Assembly: GCA_017999365.1 (NCBI GenBank)
Contig: JAGNLW010000001.1
Location: 1,000,239 to 1,064,238 of the forward strand
DNA length: 64,000 nucleotides
From: Candidatus Aminicenantota bacterium
Lineage (GTDB): Bacteria; Acidobacteriota; Aminicenantia; Aminicenantales; Saccharicenantaceae
Direction of reading: 5' to 3'
Below are positions 9,199 to 17,416 of this stretch, piece by piece; within the stretch, counting starts at the first letter, position 1; each line of letters starts with the position of its first letter. Under the pieces are notes generated by a model. That model was not told the DNA's origin. It searched no databases and saw nothing but the letters and a program-made list of their open reading frames with translations. A program made the translations under genes and the position numbers.

Positions 9199-9228
9199 GT
9201 TATAGGCGATTCGGGCGCCCCCCGTCAA
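9199..9228 (-). promoter_or_regulatory. Promoter giving a leaderless mRNA for the FadL-like gene
   Basis: TTGACG (9223-9228), an 18-nt spacer and TATAAC (9199-9204) on the minus strand. The start codon lies at 9189, so transcription should begin almost at the ATG. Confidence 0.6.
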
Positions 9229-9401
9229 GCCGATGGATCGCCCCTAATACGCTGGTGGGGGAATTGATCTGCGATCTTCCCGGGGGTCCATCCTCTTATG
9301 GCCATCAACGGACAGTTCGAGCGGCTAACTGAAGTGAGCGAGCGATGGCCCCGGAGTTGCGAATATCAATTGAAACGGCCAGCTTCATATTCCGTAACAG
9401 T

Positions 9402-9899
9402 TTATTCGCCGCATTTGAATTCTATAGTCCTTATGAATGAGCCGTTGCCTAGATTCTCTGCCGGTATTCCTTCTAATCGTGCGATGATGACTATTGTTTC
9501 GCAACCGGTGCCATAAACGATGAAGGGCAGGAATAGCCTATCGCCGTCGTTTACCCATTTATCTAGCAGGAGCGTTTGATTTAGAAGGCATTTTTCACCT
9601 TCCTTAACCTCAAGAACAAGACGTCCTCCCGATATTTCATCGCTTGGTTCAGCGATCTCAACCGATAGCCATAAGGCCCCGGATGGCTCTCCTGCTTCAC
9701 CTTCGCCGATGATCGTGTTCCAAAGCTCGTGGCGTTTCCCGTCCAGCAAATCATATTTGGATATTTCTCCAGATGATTGATAAAAGAGATGTGCGTGCAT
9801 TGCAATAATTGAATACCTTTCTGGGGCCCTCTCCGTTGAGCTACAAAGTAACGAAAGAAAAAGAAATGCGAAACTGGCTAAGTGGACACGTTTTTTCAC
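9402..9899 (-). CDS. Exported 165-residue protein, candidate immunity partner of the Rhs tip
   Basis: No family recognised. It begins with a signal peptide (MKKRVHLASFAFLFLSLLCSS) whose C-terminal LLCSS could be a lipobox, so the product is periplasmic or a lipoprotein. The mature part is beta-rich (ALWLSVEIAEPSDEISGG, RLVLEVKEGEKC) with Cys residues near residues 104, 134 and 163. It starts 31 nt after the stop of the rhs gene on the same strand and shares the A+T-rich composition of the rhs tip: 26 of 60 bases are G/C in 9541-9600, against 40 of 60 in the rhs core at 12421-12480. Position, export signal and composition suggest an immunity protein against the peptidase tip; this is inference. 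Confidence 0.65.
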   Translation of the reverse strand: MKKRVHLASFAFLFLSLLCSSTERAPERYSIIAMHAHLFYQSSGEISKYDLLDGKRHELWNTIIGEGEAGEPSGALWLSVEIAEPSDEISGGRLVLEVKEGEKCLLNQTLLLDKWVNDGDRLFLPFIVYGTGCETIVIIARLEGIPAENLGNGSFIRTIEFKCGE

Positions 9900-9930
9900 A
9901 ATCCCTCCGTTAGCAAATAAGGACGAAGCT

Positions 9931-12900
9931 TCATTTCTTAGAGCTAGTCAGGTCTTTTTCAGCACCCCCGAAAACTCGCCAGGCTGCTTGTTCAGTGAAT
10001 ACGCCATACAAAATCCATAATTCGGTTGAACTGAGTCCTGTTATGCCAAATGCCAAATAATTTGTAACAGTCATTGCAGCGGTTTTAATGAGGGCAGCTC
10101 TATCCCCATTTGGCTCAGAGTAAAAATGAACGGGATCCCACTTTTTACTTGTTGGATCTGGCGAAAAGTCCATTCCGCTCTGAAGGCCAGAAAGTCGGGC
10201 AGCAATAAGCACGAGCATCTGAGAATCATCATCCAAACTGTTCCAGTTAATATCAATCGCCCAACCTGCGGAATGAAGGCTGTTTGGTACTTCTGAATTT
10301 ATATTTTTCTGATGAGCAATTGATCTATAAGCACTCGTAATTCGAACATCTACGCCTAGGTTATGGCAACAACTTATAAACTCACCGACATTATCTGCGA
10401 AATGTGAATCTAACCAAGAATGAACGGTTTCCGCTGTTCCACCTTTGGCGATCCCGGGCAAAGCAACGCGCACAAGTTCTCTGCCATCAGGATCCAGGCA
10501 AGACAGTGGATTGTCTGCACAATATGAATAATAATTCATGCCGATAGTATTATAAATCAGACTATTCGGCGGCCTTATTGGGTCAGGAGAAATAAACCTA
10601 TAAATATTCCTGTCATAGTACCTGGCCCCAAAGTAGTCGAGCTGTGACTCTGCGTCGCGCTCCTTGCCCGAGAACTTGAGCTGGGGGTCGTAGGTGCTGA
10701 CCAGGGTTTGCTGGATCCCTCCGTAGGGGTCATGAACCGCCGAATAGACCATATTTCCGTTCTGGTCGGTCACGACGCGGGTCGTATTGATCTGATCGGG
10801 GGTGTAGTAGAGAAGGCGCGCGCCGACGTGTTCGTACTCGGCGACGAGCCGGCTGCCCATGTAGATGTAGTCCTTAAGCAGTGTCCCGAAGACATCGTAA
10901 ACCTGGAGGAGCTTGCCGTCAAAGGAATAGATGTAGAAGTTCCCGACCGGAGAGGCCGACATAATCTTGGCCGTCCCGGACTGGGGCCCGTCGGACAAGC
11001 CGGCCTTACTGACCGAGCCGGCGACATCTCTTGGGACCTCCTGAGTCCGGTCTGCTAACGTCTCGATACCCTCCCCCTCCCGCTCGCGCCACAACTCGTC
11101 CACGAGACGGCTCCGGGAGACCAACTGGCTTTGAGCCGGGACCTGCCCCATGCCGATAGAGAAGCTCTCCTCGCTGACCCCGAAAGGCACCCGGCCCGGT
11201 AGGCTCAGCCGCTTGGTCAGGACGAGTTCTTTGGTTCCGTCCGTTCGGATGAACAACGATCGGAATCCGGTCGCCGAATCGGCCTCATCGATCACGGCTG
11301 TGCCGAACGTCAGGACCGCCGGGTCCATCACCTGAGATTCAGGCGTCCACCAGCCGCCCGGGGCAGGGAAGGTCCCGGTCTCGTAGCCTTCGAACGAGTC
11401 CTTCGAGAGCGTCTGGGAGACATCCTCGCCGGCGGTCTTGGGCTTCAGGACGAGATCCTTGTACCGGGCCTCGAAATCCTCGAGCCGGACCTCGTGCCCG
11501 GCCGTCCGGACCATGACCTCGGGCGACGCGCCCGCCCAAGCCGTCTGGACAAGGGGGATTCCGTCGAGAACCGGCCTCCCGTCGAGAACGAGCGTCGCCG
11601 ACTGCGCCAGAGGCCGGAGAACGAGCCCGATCGTGTGCCACCGGTCGAGGAACGCCTCGAGCGCGCCTGCGTCCGCGGCGGCGGCGTTGAGCTTTACCGT
11701 CGCCGCTTGCCTCATCGGGTCTCCCGAGAGCGTCAGCTCGGCCGTCCAGGCGCTCATGGTCGGAAGATCCGGGAAAGAGGCCCTGATCGAGATCGCGGGC
11801 GAGCCGGTCTCGACCTCGGACGGGATCTTGAGCTTAAACCCGACCATGAGCGTCTCGCCCTGGGCGGGCCGGCCGTCCGCCGCCGAGACCCGGATCAGGC
11901 ACAGCCCCGAGACCTCCGGAGGAACTAGCCAATCAAAGTTTCCCGAATTAGGGGCCCGGTCGGCAATCGTCCGGAAGCTCGTCCCGCTGTCCGCGGAGTA
12001 CTCGAGGCGGACCTCCTTCGTCTCCGGCGCGCCCCGCCAGGCGACGGTCTGGAACGAGCCCGCGGCGAGAACATCTCCCTCGGCGGGCGAGGTTATGACG
12101 AAGGCCGTGTCTTCGGCGATCTTATTCGGCCCGATGATGCCGGTCCCGGTCAGGGTGACGTCGTAGGGATTCTCGCTCCAATCGCTGTTGACGATCGAGA
12201 AGGAGACCGTCTTCAGGCCCTCGGAGTTGGCCGAGAAGCGGACGACGAAGCTCCTCGTGCCCCCGGGCGCGATGGTGACGGGCGGCGTCTCGGGATACGC
12301 ATAGGGTTGAGAGATGACCTCGAAGCAATCGGTGTCGGGGCCCTCGAGGACGACGACCGGATCGCCGGAGAGAATGAGGTCCTTCTCGCCGAGATTGCGG
12401 ATCGTGAAGGTCTGGTCCCAGTACTGGCCGATCTCGATCTCGCCGTAGTCCCAGTCGTCGCCGTCGGGGGCCTGGAGGATCTCGATCTCGGGGGCGTAGT
12501 TCCCGCAGAGGGTGATCTCGTAGTCGGCTTCGTCGACATCGGTCGAAGGGACGTGGAGGAGGGCGACCTTGTGACCGGCGCTCCGGGGATGGAAGCTGAC
12601 GGCGAGGCTCGCGCTCCCGCCGGGAAGGACCGGCGTCGAGGGCTGGACCAAGTCGAAGTTGTCCTCGGGATCGTCCGTGATCGCGACCGATCCGAGACTG
12701 AGGTTCGCGTCGCCGAGATTCCGGATGGTTAGGGTCTCGTCGAAAGTTTGGCCCACGGCGGCCGTGAAGTAGGCCTCGCCGCCCGAGGGGATCGCGACCT
12801 CGTCGTGCCTGATGTCGACCTCGGGAAGCGGCGGCAGGGCGGAGAGCCGCAGTCCCCGGTCGTCGTAGAGGTACTTGCCGATGACCGCGCCTGAGGTGTT

Positions 12901-15219
12901 TTGGATGTATTGAAGCCGGTTCTGGGCGTCCCAGTAGTAGATGTTGCCGCCCGAGGTGAGGAGGTTGCCGCGAGGATCATAGTAGAATCCCTCACTTTGA
13001 GGAACCTGGTTCTTGTTATTGTAGGTATGAGGGAAACCGATCCCGCCAGTGGCATTCAGCATGTTCCCGTACTCGTCATACTGGTAGGAATATGTTGAGG
13101 GGGAACCTGAAGAATAAGCCGCCGATATGAGGCGATCGAGAGCGTCATAGCCGAAGCTCGCAGTCAAGGCCGGCGCGGTCGAGGCGATGCTCAGGATATT
13201 CCCCGCGCCATCGTACTCGTAGCCGGCGTCGTAGAGCATCGTGCTCCCGCGATTGAGGGAAACCGAAGTCGGCATCCCGGCATTGTTGTAGCTCGCCGAA
13301 TAGGCCGTCCCGTTCCCGAAAGAGATCGAGGCCGGCATCTTATTGGGGCCATAGGACGCGCCGTTCACGACGGCCGATTGGTTGAAGCTGACCGACGAAG
13401 GCGCGTCGAGGGAGCTATGGCCGACCGTGACGCCCGTGTTGGGATTCGATGACTCCTTCCAGCCCGTGGGGTTGTTGTTCCAATCGTAGGAATAGACCAT
13501 CGTCTTGGGGGCAAGCCCCGGGATGGTGATCCTCTCCGAAGTCAGCCGGCCGAAGGGGTTGTAGACGATGTTCTCCCGCCGCCAGCCGGTCGTGGAGTCG
13601 ACGATCGATTCCACGCGGCCGGTGACGCTGTTGAAGGTGTAATTCACGACGTCGATCGGGCCTCCGGTCGTGGCCGTCGTCCGATAGAGCCGCCTCGACA
13701 GGTCGTAATCGAAGCCGAGCGTCGAGCCGCCCCATGTCTTCGAGGAGAGGAGATTCTCGCTGTTATAGGCGTAAGCGATGCTCCCGGTTTCCGGGTGGCT
13801 CTCGGTCAGGACGTTGTCGAGGCCATCGTAGGTGTATGTGTGCGTCCTTGTCCCGTTGAAGACGACCTGGGTCAACCGGCCGGCGGCGTCGTAAGAGTAG
13901 AGGGCGGTCTTGCCCATCGCGTCGGTGACCTGGGTCGGAAGCCCGGGCAGGTCCCCGTAAACATAGACCGTCGAATGGCCTTCGGGATCGGTCACCGTCT
14001 TGGCCGTCCCCTGATACGAGATCGTCGTCTCCTCGCCCCGGGGATCCGTTATGCTCGTGATCTGGCCTGCGGCGTTATAGGCGTAGGTATAGACGTGATC
14101 ATCATCGGTGCTCCCCTTGCTTTCGGTGAGCACCCGGCCCTCGGCATCCAGGGTCCGCTGTGAATGAAGCGTTAGGGCGATCCCCTCGCCCTCTTCGGTC
14201 GATCCAAGGTCCCGGCCCATCCCGTCCCAATACCTGGTAACCGTGTTATCGCCGTTGATCGCGTCTTCCCGGGTGACGGTCATGTGATTCGCGCCGGACG
14301 GCCAATCGTAGTGGATGTCGTTGTAGTTGCCAGTCAGTTCGATATCGGTGATGCGGCCGAGGTTGTCATAGGAATAGACCATGATTCCCTCGTCCTGGCG
14401 CTTTTCGCCAGCGACAGAGCTGTCCCGGTAGTTGATGGTCCTAGTTAGGCGGGAATAATCGGGGGCCGATGAACTGTTCTGGACGCCATAATTGTAGCCG
14501 GTCGTTTCCTTCTCGGCGACTCCCGGAGGATCGACTTTGACGGTCACCGTCGACGGGTTGGGCGACTCGTATTCGTAATCCCAAGTGAGATAGGTCGAGC
14601 CGGTCTTCCAATGTGTGACTTGTTTTAAAGCACCCCATTTGCCTGTCTCCTCATAATAACTGGTGTCCATCTTTTTCACGAGCTGGCTCTGGCTGGAACG
14701 GATGGCCTCCTGGCTTATGAAATCCATCATGTGGCGACTTTTGAATCCGGGATGAGCCTCATAATAATAAATGAGATAGGTCGCGTTCTTCAGGGGGCCG
14801 GACGCGCCAATGTAATTGTTGATCCTCGTCGGCAGGCCGTAGCGTTTCACTTCGGTCCGCTCATAGAGATACTCGGTCTTGCTAGAAGCGTCCCCTATCC
14901 GGTTCTCGATGACGGAGGAGGCCAGTGGCCCCTTGGCCGCGCCCATGTTCGTCCCGAGCACCATCCAGTTCGTTGAAGAGATCTGCTGGTAGGTCCATTC
15001 GTAGGAATCCGAGAAACTCCCGTCCGCGGCCTGATGAGAGGCGATGAGCCCGATCTTCCAGAGCGTCGAGGTTGTATAGGCGTTGTAGGTGGCGCTCGTG
15101 GTGTATACAGGGCCCTGGACCTGGACCGTTCCCATCGCGACGCCCTGATAGGTCGGATACGTGAAGTCCCAGACCGCGGCTGTTACGCCTGGATCGGACA
15201 CGATCCGCTTCTGGCTCAC
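9931..15219 (-). CDS. RHS-repeat protein, main part: YD repeats, Ig-like insertion, RHS core and M15-type peptidase tip
   Basis: 1762 residues from a GTG at 15219; the true gene starts at 16197 and is interrupted by an amber codon. Residues 1-795 are YD repeats (for example YDAAGRLTQV, YTYDGLDNV). Residues ~797-1420 are an insertion with two choice-of-anchor-D-like domains (FDETLTIRNLGDANLSLG, WDQTFTIRNLGEKDLILSG), a Kre9-like Ig fold and a LamG-like stretch. The RHS core resumes near 1420 and ends with FISPDPIRPPN and LDPDGREL (1575-1582). The tip has ITSAYRS, SLHSAGWAID (His1649, Asp1656) and DPVHFY (His1698), which match the zinc ligands of M15 D,D-peptidases. It is probably an exported polymorphic toxin attacking peptidoglycan (inference). 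Confidence 0.88.
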   Translation of the reverse strand: MSQKRIVSDPGVTAAVWDFTYPTYQGVAMGTVQVQGPVYTTSATYNAYTTSTLWKIGLIASHQAADGSFSDSYEWTYQQISSTNWMVLGTNMGAAKGPLASSVIENRIGDASSKTEYLYERTEVKRYGLPTRINNYIGASGPLKNATYLIYYYEAHPGFKSRHMMDFISQEAIRSSQSQLVKKMDTSYYEETGKWGALKQVTHWKTGSTYLTWDYEYESPNPSTVTVKVDPPGVAEKETTGYNYGVQNSSSAPDYSRLTRTINYRDSSVAGEKRQDEGIMVYSYDNLGRITDIELTGNYNDIHYDWPSGANHMTVTREDAINGDNTVTRYWDGMGRDLGSTEEGEGIALTLHSQRTLDAEGRVLTESKGSTDDDHVYTYAYNAAGQITSITDPRGEETTISYQGTAKTVTDPEGHSTVYVYGDLPGLPTQVTDAMGKTALYSYDAAGRLTQVVFNGTRTHTYTYDGLDNVLTESHPETGSIAYAYNSENLLSSKTWGGSTLGFDYDLSRRLYRTTATTGGPIDVVNYTFNSVTGRVESIVDSTTGWRRENIVYNPFGRLTSERITIPGLAPKTMVYSYDWNNNPTGWKESSNPNTGVTVGHSSLDAPSSVSFNQSAVVNGASYGPNKMPASISFGNGTAYSASYNNAGMPTSVSLNRGSTMLYDAGYEYDGAGNILSIASTAPALTASFGYDALDRLISAAYSSGSPSTYSYQYDEYGNMLNATGGIGFPHTYNNKNQVPQSEGFYYDPRGNLLTSGGNIYYWDAQNRLQYIQNTSGAVIGKYLYDDRGLRLSALPPLPEVDIRHDEVAIPSGGEAYFTAAVGQTFDETLTIRNLGDANLSLGSVAITDDPEDNFDLVQPSTPVLPGGSASLAVSFHPRSAGHKVALLHVPSTDVDEADYEITLCGNYAPEIEILQAPDGDDWDYGEIEIGQYWDQTFTIRNLGEKDLILSGDPVVVLEGPDTDCFEVISQPYAYPETPPVTIAPGGTRSFVVRFSANSEGLKTVSFSIVNSDWSENPYDVTLTGTGIIGPNKIAEDTAFVITSPAEGDVLAAGSFQTVAWRGAPETKEVRLEYSADSGTSFRTIADRAPNSGNFDWLVPPEVSGLCLIRVSAADGRPAQGETLMVGFKLKIPSEVETGSPAISIRASFPDLPTMSAWTAELTLSGDPMRQAATVKLNAAAADAGALEAFLDRWHTIGLVLRPLAQSATLVLDGRPVLDGIPLVQTAWAGASPEVMVRTAGHEVRLEDFEARYKDLVLKPKTAGEDVSQTLSKDSFEGYETGTFPAPGGWWTPESQVMDPAVLTFGTAVIDEADSATGFRSLFIRTDGTKELVLTKRLSLPGRVPFGVSEESFSIGMGQVPAQSQLVSRSRLVDELWREREGEGIETLADRTQEVPRDVAGSVSKAGLSDGPQSGTAKIMSASPVGNFYIYSFDGKLLQVYDVFGTLLKDYIYMGSRLVAEYEHVGARLLYYTPDQINTTRVVTDQNGNMVYSAVHDPYGGIQQTLVSTYDPQLKFSGKERDAESQLDYFGARYYDRNIYRFISPDPIRPPNSLIYNTIGMNYYSYCADNPLSCLDPDGRELVRVALPGIAKGGTAETVHSWLDSHFADNVGEFISCCHNLGVDVRITSAYRSIAHQKNINSEVPNSLHSAGWAIDINWNSLDDDSQMLVLIAARLSGLQSGMDFSPDPTSKKWDPVHFYSEPNGDRAALIKTAAMTVTNYLAFGITGLSSTELWILYGVFTEQAAWRVFGGAEKDLTSSKK

Positions 15220-15225
15220 GACCCG

Positions 15226-16197
15226 CTAAATAAGGGGGGTGGTGTTGAAGTAGAACGTCTGATCAGCGTAGGAGTATTCCAGCACTCCGCCGTAGCTCGT
15301 CGTCATCCGGGAAAGCTCATAGCAGCTCGCGCTGCCGTCGAGATATTCGAAGGTTGTCGGCGGGAGCATGGGCGGCGTGAAGCTGTCGAGCCGGTGATAG
15401 CCGTTGGAGTAATTGCCCACGGAGTAGCTGAAGATCCGGTCGCTGCCATTGGCATCCGTGACCACGATCTGTGTCAGCTTTTTGGGCGTCCCCGAGGCAA
15501 CGAACGTGACCACGCGGTCCGTGCTGTCGGTGATCGTCTGGATGGTCGGCAGTCCCGGGTCGTAGACGATATCGATATGATGGCCGTAAGGATCCTCGAT
15601 CCGGGTCACGAGGCGGACGGGATCCGAGGTGCCGTCGGCCCGCGTGATCGTCGCCGTCGCTCCGAAGGTCCAAACGACGCCGTTCTTGAAGTAGAGCTTC
15701 GGATAGATGAGTGGCGGCGCGCTCGTCTTGTCGTACTTCATGAAGTCCCGGGTCAGGCAGATATTGGAGCCCAGGCCGTAGTTATTCGGGTAGGCCGTTT
15801 CGAGCCTCCCGTCGGGGAACTCGATGACGGGGGTGCTCGAAGAGTAGTTATGGACCATGCCCATGTGCATCGTCCAGCCCAGGCCGACCCAGGATCGATG
15901 ATAAGCCTGGACCGAGGGATTGCCGGACTGGCGGTCCTTGAGGATCTTGGAGTTATAGACGCGCCAAACCTCGACATCGAGCCCGTTGGGGCCGGGGAGA
16001 TAGACATCCCGGTACCGGAGGGTGACATTCCCGGTGAAAAGGTCGATGTTCTCCTCGGAAAGCGATCCGAAAGAGCCATGGCCGGGGATGATCCCGGTCC
16101 GGTCGAAGATCCCGCTTTGGGCCTGGAGCAGGGTGCTTCCGGTCCAAACTAAAAAAATGAACAGGATGAGCAGAAGAGCCTTCAGGTTCTTGATCAT
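15226..16197 (-). CDS. RHS protein, N-terminal part ending at an in-frame amber codon
   Basis: Starts at ATG 16197 after a G-rich ribosome-binding site, with the signal peptide MIKNLKALLLILFIFLVWTG and cleavage near LQAQS. It continues with the usual start of secreted RHS/YD proteins (IDLFTGNVTLRYRDVYLPGPNGLDVEVWRVYNS). The frame ends at TAG (15226-15228), yet the codons immediately after it (CGG GTC GTG AGC) continue in the same frame into the 1762-residue part. A CAG-to-TAG change explains this: the full protein would be about 2085 residues. The possibilities are a fresh nonsense mutation, a sequencing error, suppression, or re-initiation at the GTG at 15219. The last would yield an unexported product. 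Confidence 0.82.
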   Translation of the reverse strand: MIKNLKALLLILFIFLVWTGSTLLQAQSGIFDRTGIIPGHGSFGSLSEENIDLFTGNVTLRYRDVYLPGPNGLDVEVWRVYNSKILKDRQSGNPSVQAYHRSWVGLGWTMHMGMVHNYSSSTPVIEFPDGRLETAYPNNYGLGSNICLTRDFMKYDKTSAPPLIYPKLYFKNGVVWTFGATATITRADGTSDPVRLVTRIEDPYGHHIDIVYDPGLPTIQTITDSTDRVVTFVASGTPKKLTQIVVTDANGSDRIFSYSVGNYSNGYHRLDSFTPPMLPPTTFEYLDGSASCYELSRMTTSYGGVLEYSYADQTFYFNTTPLI

Positions 16198-16571
16198 GAT
16201 CCCCCCCTTTTGCCGGATAAGGATGCGAGCCGTATCGGACAAGTTCTCTTTATATGGCCGATTTGGGGCGAGGAGTGGTGATGGGACGTAACTGCTGAAG
16301 GGCATACAAAATCGGCCTTATGGTGAAGAACCGCAAACTTAATGGGCGCTTCTCCACAAATAGAAATGTTCTGAAGGAGCCGAAGGCCCGTCCGGACGAC
16401 CGATGCTATGATCGCCGCGGTAGGTAGGTAGGTAGGTAGGTAGGTAGGTAGGTAGGTAGGTAGGTAACTAAAAGAAAATGAGCGTAGATTCAGTAACGCG
16501 CCCATCAACAAACCCTTCAGATGAAAGTATAGAATGGTGATTCCTGAAGGTCAAGTTGAATGAGATTCCGG
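16198..16571. other. Divergent intergenic region between rhs and pyrK
   Basis: Apart from the GGTA microsatellite and the pyrK promoter at its right edge, no gene or RNA is apparent. On the minus strand a weak TTGTCC/TATCCG pair with a 17-nt spacer just upstream of rhs could serve as its promoter. Confidence 0.5.
16419..16466. repeat. GGTA tetranucleotide microsatellite, 12 copies
   Basis: Twelve perfect GGTA units about 220 nt upstream of the rhs start and 165 nt upstream of pyrK. It is not inside a supported gene. Length change here could alter promoter geometry for rhs. Confidence 0.95.
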
Positions 16572-16601
16572 TTGCCAACGGCCGGGGGTTTCTGCTAGTT
16601 T
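16572..16601 (+). promoter_or_regulatory. Promoter of the pyrKDF cluster
   Basis: TTGCCA (16572-16577), an 18-nt spacer and TAGTTT (16596-16601). The expected start of transcription near 16608 favours ATG 16631 as the pyrK start. Confidence 0.5.
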
Positions 16602-16630
16602 ATGGGGCGAAACGAGCCCTTGGGACCCCC

Positions 16631-17416
16631 ATGACCATCGAACGCGACGCCCGCCTCCGCGAAGTCGAGAGCTGGGGCGGCTATTTCCGGTTCGCGATCG
16701 ACGCGCCCTCCCTCGGCGCCGGCGCCAAGCCGGGGCAATTCGTCATGGTCAAGGTCTCCGAGGGCGACTCCCCGCTTCTCCGCCGGCCCCTCGGCATCCA
16801 CGACGCCGGGCCGGGCGGCATCGAGCTGTTCTTCGCCGTCGCCGGCCGGGGCACGGAGATCCTGTCGCGGAAGAAGCCGGGCGACCGGCTGGACATCATC
16901 GGGCCGCTCGGGAAGGGCTTCACCGTCGGGGCCGCGCCGAAGGGCGCCCGGGCCCTCCTCGTCGGCGGCGGCCGGGGCATCGCCCCGCTCTATTTCCTGG
17001 CCCGCGAGCTCGTCAAGGCCGGGGCCAAGCCGGTCGTTCTTTACGGCGGGCGGACGGCCGCCGACATCCCGCTCCGCGGCCGGCTCGAGCAAGCCGAGCT
17101 CGAGGTCCTCTGCTCGACTGACGACGGCAGCTTCGGCTTCGCCGGGTTCGTCACCGCCCTGACCGACCGCGAGCTCGGCAAGGACAAGCCCGCCGTCGTC
17201 TACGCCTGCGGCCCGGACCCGATGATGAAGGCCCTGGCCGCGGTCACGGCGAAACACGGCGTCCCGGCCGAGTTCTCGCTCGAGTCCGTCATGGGCTGCG
17301 GCGTCGGCGCCTGCTGGGGCTGCGTCCACCGCATCAGGACCGAGGCCGGCGACGGCTGGGTCAAGATCTGCGAGGAAGGCCCCGTCTTCCCCGGGGAGCG
17401 CGTGATATGGCCGTGA
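16631..17416 (+). CDS. pyrK: Dihydroorotate dehydrogenase electron-transfer subunit
   Basis: About 261 residues; the FAD/[2Fe-2S] subunit that passes electrons from PyrD to NAD+ in class 1B dihydroorotate dehydrogenase. An FAD-binding segment (PGQFVMVKV, PLLRRPLGIHD) and an NAD-binding ferredoxin-reductase fold (LLVGGGRGIAPLYFLARELV, VYACGPDPMM) lead to the cluster ligands in VMGCGVGACWGCVHRI plus a later Cys in VKICEEGPVF. The ATG at 16631 (MTIERDARLREVE) matches the family's N-terminus; the frame is open further upstream to 16556. It overlaps pyrD by 10 nt, so the two subunits are made together. Confidence 0.95.
   Translation: MTIERDARLREVESWGGYFRFAIDAPSLGAGAKPGQFVMVKVSEGDSPLLRRPLGIHDAGPGGIELFFAVAGRGTEILSRKKPGDRLDIIGPLGKGFTVGAAPKGARALLVGGGRGIAPLYFLARELVKAGAKPVVLYGGRTAADIPLRGRLEQAELEVLCSTDDGSFGFAGFVTALTDRELGKDKPAVVYACGPDPMMKALAAVTAKHGVPAEFSLESVMGCGVGACWGCVHRIRTEAGDGWVKICEEGPVFPGERVIWP

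Noticed and set aside
15226..15231. Frameshift as the cause of the rhs split
   Set aside because: Both pieces are in the same reading frame; only one stop codon separates them.
9402..16197. Complete genomic island or prophage carrying rhs
   Set aside because: Only the tip and its downstream gene are A+T-rich; no integrase, att repeats or flanking tRNA seen, and the core matches the chromosome in composition.
16419..16466. CRISPR-like repeat block
   Set aside because: It is an uninterrupted 4-bp tandem tract without spacers; no cas genes anywhere in the window.
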